The notes beneath the pieces are model-generated. The model made no database searches. It worked only from the letters and a program-made list of their open reading frames with translations, and had not been told where the DNA came from. DNA of 64,000 nucleotides from Mucilaginibacter cryoferens (lineage in GTDB: Bacteria; Bacteroidota; Bacteroidia; Sphingobacteriales; Sphingobacteriaceae), in NCBI RefSeq assembly GCF_014205845.1, contig NZ_JACHCR010000020.1, positions 1-64,000 of the forward strand, written 5' to 3'. Positions within the stretch are counted from its first letter, which is position 1. The number at the start of each line of letters is the position of its first letter. The translations under genes were made by a program, and so were the position numbers. Positions 8,060 to 17,628 of the stretch are shown piece by piece.

Positions 8060-9538
8060 TCAATTATATCCGGGATTTTGCGTATACAAGCCGGCCTTTG
8101 TCTGAATCTCGGCTGTAGGCACCGGGTAAATAATATAATTGGCCACCACCTGGTTAACATTGGTAATAGCATCAGATGTGATCCACGCATTCATGGTATC
8201 AACAGCCAACCCTTCCCGTATCAGATCGTTCCAGCGGAGCCCCTCACCCACAAATTCGCGCCTGCGCTCCTCCATTAAGGTGCTTAAAGTAACATTGGAT
8301 AATGCCGCCAACCCGGCCCGGCCTCTTACCTGGTTAACAATACCATCTACATCGGCCTGTGAACCCGGGGCACCGTGCAATATACACTCAGCCTTCATCA
8401 GCAGGATATCTGTATACCGGAGCAGGATAAAATTGATAGGCCAATCGGTACCGCTGGTTCCCTTTTTAGTGATATCAATATACTTTTTGATAAAGGGACT
8501 GGTATAGGTTGTTGCCACATTGAAAGCATACCTTTTGTCTGTTCCGCTTGCTGTATAAGAGGTTTTTAAATTATTGGTGATACCAAATGAACTGGCTCCA
8601 TAACCATTACCGTAAGTATTGGAAATACCCAGACTTGTCCAGTAAGCTACCGGAGCAAGGTCACTCGGGAAGCCTGCACCATTAATACTGCTGGCATATT
8701 GCACATCAAACAGCACCTCTTTATTATCTTCATTGCTGTAAGAAAATATACTGGTATAGTCGCTCAAAAAGCTGTATTGATTACTGGCAATAATATCGTT
8801 AAACTGGGTTAATGCCTTATCATATTCGTTACTGGCCAGGCCGGGGCCATCCATACCATAATTTGGCCCCGAGCGTGTAAGATAAACCAGGCCCAGTAAA
8901 CCTTTGGCTGCATAAGAAGTAGCCCTGCCCAGATTTGCCGCTGTGTATGACGCAGGAAGATTAGTGGCAGCATATTGCAGGTCGTCAAGAATCAACTGGT
9001 ATACTTCGGCAATAGAGCCCCGAGCTACACTGTTTACCTCGCTGGCCGTTAACGGTGTGGAGATAACCGGCACTTTTCCGAACAGCCTAATTAGCTGAAA
9101 ATAATAAAAAGCGCGCAGGTACCTGCATTCGGCCGTGTAACGGGTTACCAGCGTTGCATCGCCAATTACGCTACCTTTATCTGTCAACGCTTTTAAAACG
9201 GTATTGGCATTAAAAACACCGTTGAAGTTGGTCTTCCAGGCGTTGGTAACAAAAGCAACGGTGGTGATGTTTGGCGAAAAGTTATTGATTCCGTCCCAGT
9301 CTCTGTTACCGTCGGATATCGCGTTGATGTTATCGCTGCGCATCTCTCCCAGCCACAACAGCTGGTCGGGCACAGCCTTCAGCTGAGAATAAACACCGTT
9401 TACGCCTTGTAAAAAATCGTTGTTATTGGTAAAAAAATTAGTTGTCGCCAGGTTGGATACCGGCTGTTGGTTCAGTTGCTTACTGCAGCTGCTTATGATA
9501 ACTATTAATACCAACAGGATATATATCTTATTTTTCAT
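8060..9538 (-). CDS. SusD/RagB-family glycan-binding lipoprotein
   Basis: A 492-residue outer-membrane lipoprotein that binds oligosaccharide at the cell surface and lids the SusC channel. The N-terminus is a lipoprotein signal with lipobox ISSC and lipidated Cys at about 19. The SusD N-terminal and TPR-like helices follow (LTDKGSVIGDA, RYLRAFYYFQLIRLFGKVP). The C-terminus carries the family marks ILLMKAECI and RRREFVGEGLRWNDLIR, and it ends TQNPGYN. It is 19 bp downstream of its SusC partner and 8 bp upstream of the acetylesterase. Confidence 0.95.
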   Translation of the reverse strand: MKNKIYILLVLIVIISSCSKQLNQQPVSNLATTNFFTNNNDFLQGVNGVYSQLKAVPDQLLWLGEMRSDNINAISDGNRDWDGINNFSPNITTVAFVTNAWKTNFNGVFNANTVLKALTDKGSVIGDATLVTRYTAECRYLRAFYYFQLIRLFGKVPVISTPLTASEVNSVARGSIAEVYQLILDDLQYAATNLPASYTAANLGRATSYAAKGLLGLVYLTRSGPNYGMDGPGLASNEYDKALTQFNDIIASNQYSFLSDYTSIFSYSNEDNKEVLFDVQYASSINGAGFPSDLAPVAYWTSLGISNTYGNGYGASSFGITNNLKTSYTASGTDKRYAFNVATTYTSPFIKKYIDITKKGTSGTDWPINFILLRYTDILLMKAECILHGAPGSQADVDGIVNQVRGRAGLAALSNVTLSTLMEERRREFVGEGLRWNDLIREGLAVDTMNAWITSDAITNVNQVVANYIIYPVPTAEIQTKAGLYTQNPGYN

Positions 9539-9557
9539 TGTTGTATTCTTTAACAGG

Positions 9558-12500
9558 TTAAAAGCTGAAGTTGATGCCTAATGAAGCAGTTTTGCTGAGT
9601 GGCATTGCACCATAATCGCCTGGCAAGGCATAGCTGCTGTTGCCGCTTACGTTGGTGTTTTGAGCTTCAGGATTTACACCACCTTTGTATTTATCGTGCC
9701 CGAAATAATTTTCAAGCGATACATAGATCCGGGCAGCGCTTATACCTTTTGTCTCTTTAAACAGCTTTTTGAGGTTGTAGCCCAGGGTGATATTCTGAAC
9801 GCGGATAAAATCGGTTGAATAGATCCAGTCGGATGTTACGTAAGGAACTGTATAGGTAGAGCCAAACTTCCCCCTGGGTGCGTTATAATTTTGATTATCG
9901 GGTGTCCACCTGTCGCGCCAGATACCTAACACATTTCCGGTAGTGCTGCCCGAAAAGTCAATTGCCCTGCCGAGGTATGACAACATAGAACCACCATGCT
10001 GACCATACACCAGTACGCTGAGGTCAAAATCATGGTATTTGAAAGTATTGGTCCAGCCCCAGGTATAATCGGGCGTAGGATGCCCGTAAACCACCCTGTC
10101 GGCGGCACTTATCACGCCATCGTTGTTAGCGTCAAAAAACTTGGGATCGCCAACGGTCTCGTTTTTCACTTTAGCAACCTTCGGATCGGCAATGTCAGCC
10201 GCGGTAAGTATTCCGGTTACTTTCGTAACATAGAAACTAAACGCTGGTAAGCCCTCTTTAAGCAGGTAAGGCGCATTACTGCCGCTATAGGCGGATGCAA
10301 TCTCAATAGGTGCATGATCTGGACCAAGTGCGGTAACCGTATTTTTATTGAAAGCGATGTTGGTGTTCATCGACCATTGGAAAGCCGCAGATTTGATATT
10401 GATGGTATTCACACTAATCTCCAACCCTTTATTTACAACCGCGCCTATATTTTGCAGACTTGAACTAAAACCACTGGCAGACAATACCGGTAAATTAAGC
10501 AAAAGGTCGCTGTTCTTTTTATGATAGGCATCCACTGTTAAGTTAACACGGCTGTTAAAAAGGCTAAGGTCTAACCCTAAGTTATAAGTTGATGAAGTTT
10601 CCCATTTCAGGTTAGGATTAGCCAGCGCAGACACCACCTGCCCCGTAGCAGCTACAGGAGTAGTGCCTCCAAAACTATAATTGGCGTTGGTAAGGGTGGG
10701 TATCGAGTTATAATCGCCAATATTGTTGTTGCCAGATTTACCCCAGCTAAAGCGCAACTTAAGATCGTTGATCTGTTTAACATCCTGTAAAAAAGATTCC
10801 TGCGAAACCCTCCATCCTGCTGATGCAGATGGGAAAGTTCCCCAACGGCTGGCCGAGCCAAATTTGGATGACGCATCGCGCCTCACGGTACCAGACAACA
10901 GGTATTTATCTTTATAGCTGTATTGCAGCCTGCTGTAATAAGAAAACAGGGTATTATTGCTTTCGGTGTTGGTACCCGTATAGGTTACCCCGGCAGTATT
11001 GGCAATTGCGTTATTAAGCGTAGTAATATTGTCATTAGCAAAACCGCCGGCAGTTGCCAGGCTCACCGTTTCATAGTGAACGATATTATAGGAAACACCT
11101 GCAAGCGCCGACAAATGATGATCCTGTGCTATGGTTTTATCATAACTCAGGGTGTTCTCATTCAAAAAGTTTTGCTTTTTAACCGTGGCATAAGATCCTG
11201 TAGAATACAAACCGGGGTTGGTGAGCAATGAAGAAGCCGCGCCCACGGTAACCTGGTCTGAAGTGTATTTTTTATTATTGATATCCGCACCATCGTAATT
11301 AACGGTTGATCTTAAAGCCAAACCGGGTATAATCTGGTATTCTCCATATAAGGAAGCCAGTAGTCGGGATGTTTTAATTTCATTAACTGCTGTTTGTAGG
11401 TAGGCATATGGGCTTATCAGCTTGGGGCTGGCCCAGGTGTAGGTAGCATTACCATACGCACCGGTATTTAACCCGGCAGAACTTTCTACAACCGGCACCA
11501 TTTGGGCCAGTTTCATTAACTGGTTATCCTTGCCTTCTGCCGGCGGCGAATTATTGATAGAATAGGTAGGTGCCAGGTTTATCCCGAACTTTATCTTTTT
11601 ACTGGCATTAGCTTCTATATTGGCTCTAAGTCCGTAATTGAGATAATTGGAATTGATCAACGTACCGTTTTGATTGAGGTAGTTACCGGATATAAAGTAT
11701 TTAACGTTTTCGTTACCACCACTTGCCGATAGCTCATAATTTTGATAGGCACCTTTACGGTACACCTCATCCTGCCAGTCTACATAAGTAAGGCCGGGGT
11801 GCCCGGCTTCTGCCCACCGGGGGTCGGTCATATAACCGGTGTTGATGGTACCCACCGCCAGGCCCAATATAGCTGCACGTTGCGCGTTGGTTTGATCTGC
11901 GGTACGCCCTGTGCCCGAATTTACCCAGGCAGTATTAGCAACCGTGGTGGCCATATTCACCCATTCTTCCGGACTAAGCAAATCCAGCTTTCTGGATACC
12001 TGGCTGATACCGGATTTGGCATTCAGGTTTATTTTTACTTTGCCATCCTGGCCTCTCTTGGTGGTGATGATTACCACACCATTAGCAGCCCTAGATCCAT
12101 AAATTGCAGCTGCCGATGCATCTTTCAGCACCTGGATACTTTCAATATCATTCGGGTTAAGGCCGTCTAATGGATTATTGCTAAAACCTCCGCTGGCGCT
12201 TTGGCTGGCCACATCCAAAGGAAAACCATCCAATACATACAAGGGTTCGTTACCAGCGGTTATAGAGCCAGAACCGCGCACCAATATACTTAAGCCTGCG
12301 CCGGGCATCCCGGTTTGCTGGCGAACCTGTACACCGGGCATTTGGCCTATCAGGGCTTGCTCCACCCGGTTTATAGGCTTTTCTTCTACATTCTTAGCGT
12401 TAAAAGAGGCAACGGCTCCCAATACATCACTACGTTTTTGCGTACCGTAGCCAACAACCAAAACTTCGTTAAGATTGCTTTGGTCTGGTATCAATTTTAC

Positions 12501-13088
12501 GTTTACTATCTGACTTTGCCCAATGTTAATCTCCTGGCTTTTGAAACCAATAAAAGTAAATACAAGCGTAGCGTTCTCGGCAGGAACAGTGAGCTGAAAG
12601 TCACCATCATTTCCGGTTGATACACCATTGTTACTCCCTTTCAACCTAACACTTACCCCCGGCAACGGCGCACCCTTTTCGTCGGTAACCTTACCTTTTA
12701 CGGTAAAAAGATTAACTATTTCGTTTTCACTGGATATTGCTATTAAATTATCGTTCAGTAATTTATACCGTAAGTTAGTATTTTTAAGTATCTGTGTAAG
12801 CACATCGGCTACGGTAATACCCTGCCCCTTTATGGTGATCTTTTTATCGGCAGGAAAAAGGTTATTACTGTAAAAAAACTTATATTTCGATTTTGATTCG
12901 ATCACTTTAAGCGCCTTATCCAGGCTGACATTTTCTACAGAAAGTGTAATTTTACTCTCCTGAGCATACACTTTAGCTGATACCTCCATATAGGTGGCCA
13001 GTAGCAGCACGAACGTCAATTTTGTCATTAAAAGAACTTTATAAGCCATAGCGGTTCTGTTCCGGCCAGGCTTTCGGATTTTTTGCAT
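9558..13088 (-). CDS. SusC/RagA-family TonB-linked outer-membrane transporter
   Basis: An 1176-residue TonB-dependent glycan importer. After an unusually long signal region (about 1-43) comes an STN domain (about 50-120), which in such receptors talks to a FecR anti-sigma factor. A CarboxypepD_reg-like domain (about 130-205) and the plug follow, with the SusC signature LVVGYGTQKRSDVLGAV, then the barrel ending ASLGINFSF. The ECF sigma and FecR genes directly upstream and the STN domain point to ligand-induced trans-envelope signalling. It pairs with the SusD gene that follows. Confidence 0.95.
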   Translation of the reverse strand: MQKIRKPGRNRTAMAYKVLLMTKLTFVLLLATYMEVSAKVYAQESKITLSVENVSLDKALKVIESKSKYKFFYSNNLFPADKKITIKGQGITVADVLTQILKNTNLRYKLLNDNLIAISSENEIVNLFTVKGKVTDEKGAPLPGVSVRLKGSNNGVSTGNDGDFQLTVPAENATLVFTFIGFKSQEINIGQSQIVNVKLIPDQSNLNEVLVVGYGTQKRSDVLGAVASFNAKNVEEKPINRVEQALIGQMPGVQVRQQTGMPGAGLSILVRGSGSITAGNEPLYVLDGFPLDVASQSASGGFSNNPLDGLNPNDIESIQVLKDASAAAIYGSRAANGVVIITTKRGQDGKVKINLNAKSGISQVSRKLDLLSPEEWVNMATTVANTAWVNSGTGRTADQTNAQRAAILGLAVGTINTGYMTDPRWAEAGHPGLTYVDWQDEVYRKGAYQNYELSASGGNENVKYFISGNYLNQNGTLINSNYLNYGLRANIEANASKKIKFGINLAPTYSINNSPPAEGKDNQLMKLAQMVPVVESSAGLNTGAYGNATYTWASPKLISPYAYLQTAVNEIKTSRLLASLYGEYQIIPGLALRSTVNYDGADINNKKYTSDQVTVGAASSLLTNPGLYSTGSYATVKKQNFLNENTLSYDKTIAQDHHLSALAGVSYNIVHYETVSLATAGGFANDNITTLNNAIANTAGVTYTGTNTESNNTLFSYYSRLQYSYKDKYLLSGTVRRDASSKFGSASRWGTFPSASAGWRVSQESFLQDVKQINDLKLRFSWGKSGNNNIGDYNSIPTLTNANYSFGGTTPVAATGQVVSALANPNLKWETSSTYNLGLDLSLFNSRVNLTVDAYHKKNSDLLLNLPVLSASGFSSSLQNIGAVVNKGLEISVNTINIKSAAFQWSMNTNIAFNKNTVTALGPDHAPIEIASAYSGSNAPYLLKEGLPAFSFYVTKVTGILTAADIADPKVAKVKNETVGDPKFFDANNDGVISAADRVVYGHPTPDYTWGWTNTFKYHDFDLSVLVYGQHGGSMLSYLGRAIDFSGSTTGNVLGIWRDRWTPDNQNYNAPRGKFGSTYTVPYVTSDWIYSTDFIRVQNITLGYNLKKLFKETKGISAARIYVSLENYFGHDKYKGGVNPEAQNTNVSGNSSYALPGDYGAMPLSKTASLGINFSF

Positions 13089-13197
13089 AATATTGTAATG
13101 ATTTGGTTAAAAAGGGACCGGTTCTAACGCCAATTGATCTCTGGTCCTGTTGATTAAAGTCGGGGAAGTGCTTTAGGGTATTTCCCTTTTTTTCGCT

Positions 13198-14193
13198 TTA
13201 GTAAATTATGATGGTATGCTCGCCCTCCTTCCTGTAATTAAAATGCCCGCTTAACATTAAAGCCTGCATAACGGTATCAAGGCCGGCATTATCCAGCGTA
13301 CCGGTAAATCTTAAATTATTTAGTTGGGGGTTTTGAATAACCACCTTGATATCAAACCATCTTTCCAGCTTAGGTACAAGGTCTGGAAATTGTTCATTTT
13401 CAAAACTCAGGCTATTATTACGCCAGCCGGTCTCTTTAACCAGCTGTAGGCCAGAGATCTCATTAACCAGGGTTTGAGAATTATCAACGATGCTGGTTTG
13501 CTCGCTGCGCGCATCCGGAGCGTTTGATAAAACAAATTTTTGATTGGGATGAAGAATAACCTGCCGGCCATTGTTGGTACCGGTATTGATAGTTACCCGT
13601 ACGGAGCCACGGATGAGTGAAGTTTCTACCTGCCGATCCTGCGGATATGCTTTAACATCAAATATGGTACCCAATACATGTATATCAATAGTTGAGGTAT
13701 GCACGGTAAACGGCCGGGAAGCATCGTGTTTAACTTCAAAGTAGGCTTCTCCTGATAAACTAACCTCTCTGCTGTCGGCCGCAAAAGCTTTTGGATAGCT
13801 CAGTTTGCTATCGGCATTTAGCCACACCATAGTACCGTCTGCAAGTGTTAGTTTCCGTCGCTCTCCTTTGGGAACAGTAGAATACCGCATATCCCCTTCC
13901 TGCAAATAATTTTTATAAACATACCCCGCCAATACCAGAAAACCGCCCAATACTACAGCGGCGGCAATTCTGTAAACTAAAGTAAAACTTCGCTTAATTG
14001 ATGTGGCCGGCTGAATCTTTGACCGGATATCTGCAAGTAATTCATCCTGCTCCAATTCGGTTAATATGCCGTCTTCCGGAAGCGCATCGTTTCCAAAATC
14101 CTCATACCAATCCCATAACGCCTGTTCCTCTTGGGCACTTGCGTTGCCCGAGTTAACTTTTTTTAATAATTCCTGAAAATCTTTCCTGGTCAT
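13198..14193 (-). CDS. FecR-family anti-sigma factor
   Basis: A 331-residue inner-membrane regulator. A cytoplasmic N-terminal helix region that holds the sigma factor (about 1-85) is followed by one membrane segment (AAAVVLGGFLVLAGYVYK). The periplasmic FecR domain (about 110-215) contains LADGTMVWLNADSKLSYP and SGEAYFEV, and the C-terminus is DUF4974-like (LVPKLERWFDIKVV, RFTGTL). It should hold the adjacent ECF sigma factor until the STN domain of the SusC protein reports substrate. It is 48 bp downstream of the sigma gene and 109 bp upstream of susC. Confidence 0.93.
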   Translation of the reverse strand: MTRKDFQELLKKVNSGNASAQEEQALWDWYEDFGNDALPEDGILTELEQDELLADIRSKIQPATSIKRSFTLVYRIAAAVVLGGFLVLAGYVYKNYLQEGDMRYSTVPKGERRKLTLADGTMVWLNADSKLSYPKAFAADSREVSLSGEAYFEVKHDASRPFTVHTSTIDIHVLGTIFDVKAYPQDRQVETSLIRGSVRVTINTGTNNGRQVILHPNQKFVLSNAPDARSEQTSIVDNSQTLVNEISGLQLVKETGWRNNSLSFENEQFPDLVPKLERWFDIKVVIQNPQLNNLRFTGTLDNAGLDTVMQALMLSGHFNYRKEGEHTIIIY

Positions 14194-14241
14194 CTATAGG
14201 TAAGTGTACAGGGCTACCCTTTACCCCCAAAGGCAGATCAA

Positions 14242-14835
14242 TTAAATTTGATGGAGACCGTAATGCAGTACCAAAATAAAAGCAGGTAAAAAATCAGCAA
14301 AGTTTACCCGGAGTTTCCTCAATGCTATAGTTAATTGATTTTCTACCGTTTTAGGTGCAATAGCCAGTTTTAAAGCGATTTCTTTGGTTGACAAGTGCTC
14401 TACACGACTCATGGTGAATATCGTTTGGCATCTTTCTGGAAGTTGGGCAACGCCGCTGGATAGCACCATGGAGATCTCTTTTTCGGCTATATGATGTTCT
14501 GTGGTACAACAGACAGGTAATTCATGTTCCGCATCAAATAAATCTTCGTGTACGCGCGAGGAACGGATGGTTTTAAAAACCTGGAACCTGGTAATAGCAT
14601 TCAGGTAAGCTTCTAAAGCCTGAATTTCCTGGGTATGCCTTTTTGTCCAAAGCTGAACGAAAATTTCCTGTACGATATCTTTACAAACAGCTTTATCCTT
14701 TAGCATTTTAAAAGCGTGACTATACAAACGGTTAAAGTACTTTTTGTAGATCACTTCAAATGCTTCAGAATCATCCTGCCTCAGCAGCTCAAGCAACTCC
14801 TTATCCGTACGATCCTGAATTTTCTGTAGTAACAT
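14242..14835 (-). CDS. ECF RNA polymerase sigma factor (Bacteroidota FecI-like)
   Basis: A 197-residue sigma-70 family factor. Region 2 spans about 20-90 (LLRQDDSEAFEVIYKKYFNR, VCKDIVQEIFVQLW), and region 4 spans about 125-180 (MSRVEHLSTKEIALKLAIAP, then KTVENQLTIALRKLR as the recognition helix). The upstream part of the open frame begins only with TTG, so the ATG at 14835 is used. It presumably directs transcription of the SusCD, acetylesterase and sulfatase operon and is restrained by the FecR protein encoded next. Confidence 0.93.
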   Translation of the reverse strand: MLLQKIQDRTDKELLELLRQDDSEAFEVIYKKYFNRLYSHAFKMLKDKAVCKDIVQEIFVQLWTKRHTQEIQALEAYLNAITRFQVFKTIRSSRVHEDLFDAEHELPVCCTTEHHIAEKEISMVLSSGVAQLPERCQTIFTMSRVEHLSTKEIALKLAIAPKTVENQLTIALRKLRVNFADFLPAFILVLHYGLHQI

Positions 14836-14973
14836 CGGGGTAATTTTGGTCAAATATAACAAAGTCTATAGATTTTATAGACAATTGTATAATGAACACT
14901 TAATTTTTATGTATTTATTATTTAAATGACGTTTTATTTACAATTTAACATTGCAGGCCTGCCCCGTTGGAGA

Positions 14974-15693
14974 TCACCGGATCTGGTAGATTTTCAGCTT
15001 GCTAATCTCCTGGTGCGATTTGGTAGACCGGAATCCAAAATAACCTTCCGTTAAAGGATCTTTATCCTTATAGGTAAAATACAGTTCACCGTTCGCCCGG
15101 TAAGTCACTTCCCCATTGAGTACCACAATTTCGATATGGTAGGTTTTATCAGCGGTCAGCAAGTGCTCCTGGTCTTTATATTCGGAAAGGAGGATGCGAT
15201 TACCAGATCCGTCGTATTTTCTGAAACGGGTGGTAGTATTAGAGTTACCGCCCATGCCAACATAATATAGCTTCATAGTATTATATTCATCAAGCTGCCC
15301 ACCCCGCACACCAAGTTGCCCGCCCTGAAGTTCCGAAGCCATAAAAAATTGGTTGAGGTCTGACAGCCGGTCGAAAACTCCACCGGCTACAATAATTTTC
15401 CGGTCGTAGGAGATCATCACATTTCCTGAAAGTTTTTTCCTGAGCCATACGGTTACACCGGCTCCGGTGTTTAAGATCAGTTGATTGTTTTCAGCATAAA
15501 CTGCCGATCCCGGCGAATTTTCCATTTCGATCCTCCATACGGTCGTATCCACCTTCTTTTCAAAATTCTCTTCAAAGATGACTTTTTGCTCTCTCTTACC
15601 ATCCTTTTGCTGCTGTATTGCACTTTCCTGGGCCTGGGCTTCAGAAAGTTGGAGTGTCATCAATATTAGTAAACCGCCAATATATCGCTTCAT
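14974..15693 (-). CDS. DUF6250-like exported protein of the rhamnogalacturonan cluster
   Basis: A 239-residue protein with a signal peptide (about 1-22, ends EAQAQ). The body looks like a concanavalin-type beta-sandwich: FEENFEKKVDTTVWRIE at the start, paired aromatic and glycine patterns, and TEGYFGFRSTKSHQEISKLK at the end. This resembles DUF6250 proteins, often encoded beside polysaccharide lyases; the assignment is from memory of the family pattern. It starts 3 bp after the PL11 lyase stop, so the two are co-transcribed. A glycan-binding or glycan-cleaving role is inference. Confidence 0.7.
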   Translation of the reverse strand: MKRYIGGLLILMTLQLSEAQAQESAIQQQKDGKREQKVIFEENFEKKVDTTVWRIEMENSPGSAVYAENNQLILNTGAGVTVWLRKKLSGNVMISYDRKIIVAGGVFDRLSDLNQFFMASELQGGQLGVRGGQLDEYNTMKLYYVGMGGNSNTTTRFRKYDGSGNRILLSEYKDQEHLLTADKTYHIEIVVLNGEVTYRANGELYFTYKDKDPLTEGYFGFRSTKSHQEISKLKIYQIR

Positions 15694-15696
15694 CTT

Positions 15697-17619
15697 TTAT
15701 TTTCTTTTTTGCCCAACTATAGTTACCTGCTCTTTGGCCACTTTATGCATACCTGCGCCCAAGTAAAAGCCCGGATGCGGCGGCTGATTATACCCAACAT
15801 TTTCGCCAGCAACGGCAGTACGGTATTGCGGGTCTTGCATCAAGGTAGTAAAACGGTAGGTGGTTGGTATAACCGTTGAATAGATGCGTAGCTCCCGATT
15901 ATCCTTTGTTCGCCAGATCACTTCTTCCCTCCAGTCGCCAAACAGGTCTGCACTAAGGCTGGGTGTGGCCTTGGTGCCATTATTAGCTACGCAATCTATA
16001 GCGGTTAACAGATTTATAGTGCGCTTGTTAATCCAATCCCACTTATCTATCCGGTTTTTATCCAGCAGTTCGCGGGTAAGGTCGCCATCCCACCAGATCA
16101 CAAAATTGGTGGACGACGGAACTACGTCACTTATCGTTTTACCGTTCAGGTCGCGTAATCCTCCGGGACCACCCCAGTTTTCAAATCCCGGATGGGTGGG
16201 ATCAATATCGGCAGCCACTCCCCTGCCCACATCAATGTTTCTGCCTATGGCAAATTTCACTTTACCTGTGCGGGCATCAAATAACGCTACACCAGGTCTT
16301 GGCGGCGTTTTCGAGGTATCTTCTATCTCGTGAATGCCAAAAACCTATACACTATTACTTTCGGGGTCCATTTTGGCTACATGCAGGGCATCGCCATGGC
16401 CTAAACCGGTAGTGTATAAACCCTGCCCGTTATCGTCTATCGTCATCGCTCCTACGCAGATCTCATCCCGTCCGTCGCCATCTACATCGGCCACACTCAC
16501 ACTATGATTGGCCATACCCGAATATGGATTCTCCCTGTTTTTAGAATCGAATACCCAACGATTGCTGAGTTTTCCGTTCTTCCAATCCCATGCGGCAATT
16601 ACCGTGCGGCCATACCAGCCCCGCACAAAAAACGCACTCGGATGTTTGCCATCCAGGTAAGCTACCCCTGCGGTGAACCTGTCTGGCCGGCCGCCGGTAC
16701 TATCATTACCGCCATTACCACCTGTGCCGCCCCAACCATTTAGCGGATATCTATCGGGCACGTAACTCACCGTTGACAAAGCCGCGCCGGTTTTTCCTTC
16801 AAAAACTGTCAGGTACTCCGGGCCATTTACAATCTTGCCGTAACAACCCGAAGCTTTATCGTAAGTACGCCAGTCTTTGGTACCGTCGCCAATGGTCTTG
16901 CCCTGCCCATCTATTGTGCCGTCGCCTGTTTTGGTGATCAGTTCGGCTTTGCCGTCTCCATCAAAATCGTAAACCAACATTTGTGTATAGGCAGCGCCCG
17001 ACCGTATGTTTTTACCCAGATCAATGCGCCAAAGCCGTGTACCATCCATTTTGTAGGCATCGATGATCTGGTTGGCTGTAAACCCCGTTTGGGGCGGGTT
17101 TCTGGCATTTGTTGGGTCCCATTTTAAAATAATCTCATACTCGCCATCTCCATCCAGGTCGGCAACGCTGGCATCGTTGGCAGTATAAGTATATGGCTGG
17201 CCATCAAGCGTTCCGCCGGGAGGTTGCTGTATCGGTATCGAAAAATACTGTTTCGGGATTACACCGGCCGGGATAGTAAACGGTCGTGATCTTCCGGATA
17301 CAGCATTATTAACCGGCTCAACATACCAGGTATTATCCACTAGTAAATTGGCTGTACTATCAATAAAATTAGTTCCACCTGTAAACGGCAACTTGTTCAA
17401 CTTAACACCGCGCTGCCCCTTTTGCGCTCTGAAAATATTAAAACCGGCACCTTCGGGATCTCCGGCCAGCAAACGCCAGCTCAGAAACACATGCCTGTCA
17501 TCGTATTTAAGCCCAATTAAGCCGCGGTTGAGGTGCTCAACCTGTTTTTGTGCAAGAGCACTAAAAGTTGTACCAATAAGTAATATTATGAGCAATATTT
17601 TAAAACCGAAATTCGTCAT
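15697..17619 (-). pseudogene. PL11 rhamnogalacturonan lyase interrupted by an in-frame TAG
   Basis: The frame from the ATG at 17619 to the TAA at 15697 is 641 codons with a single in-frame TAG at 16345-16347. Both halves match the family without any shift. The N-terminal part has a signal peptide (ends SALAQ), LNRGLIGLKYDDRHVFLSWR, and calcium-binding loops such as VADLDGDGEYEI and VYDFDGDGKAEL. The C-terminal part begins VFGIHEIED and continues through ADLFGDWREEVIWRT to the expected end. PL11 enzymes cleave the rhamnose-galacturonate backbone by beta-elimination. The stop replaces what is probably a Glu codon (GAG to TAG). The first 424 residues lack the last part of the beta-propeller, so activity is doubtful unless the stop is read through or is a sequence error. 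Confidence 0.88.
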
Positions 17620-17628
17620 GATTAAATT

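Noticed and set aside
16345..16347. Frameshift explanation for the split lyase
   Set aside because: Both halves are in the same frame with only TAG between them, so a base change fits better.
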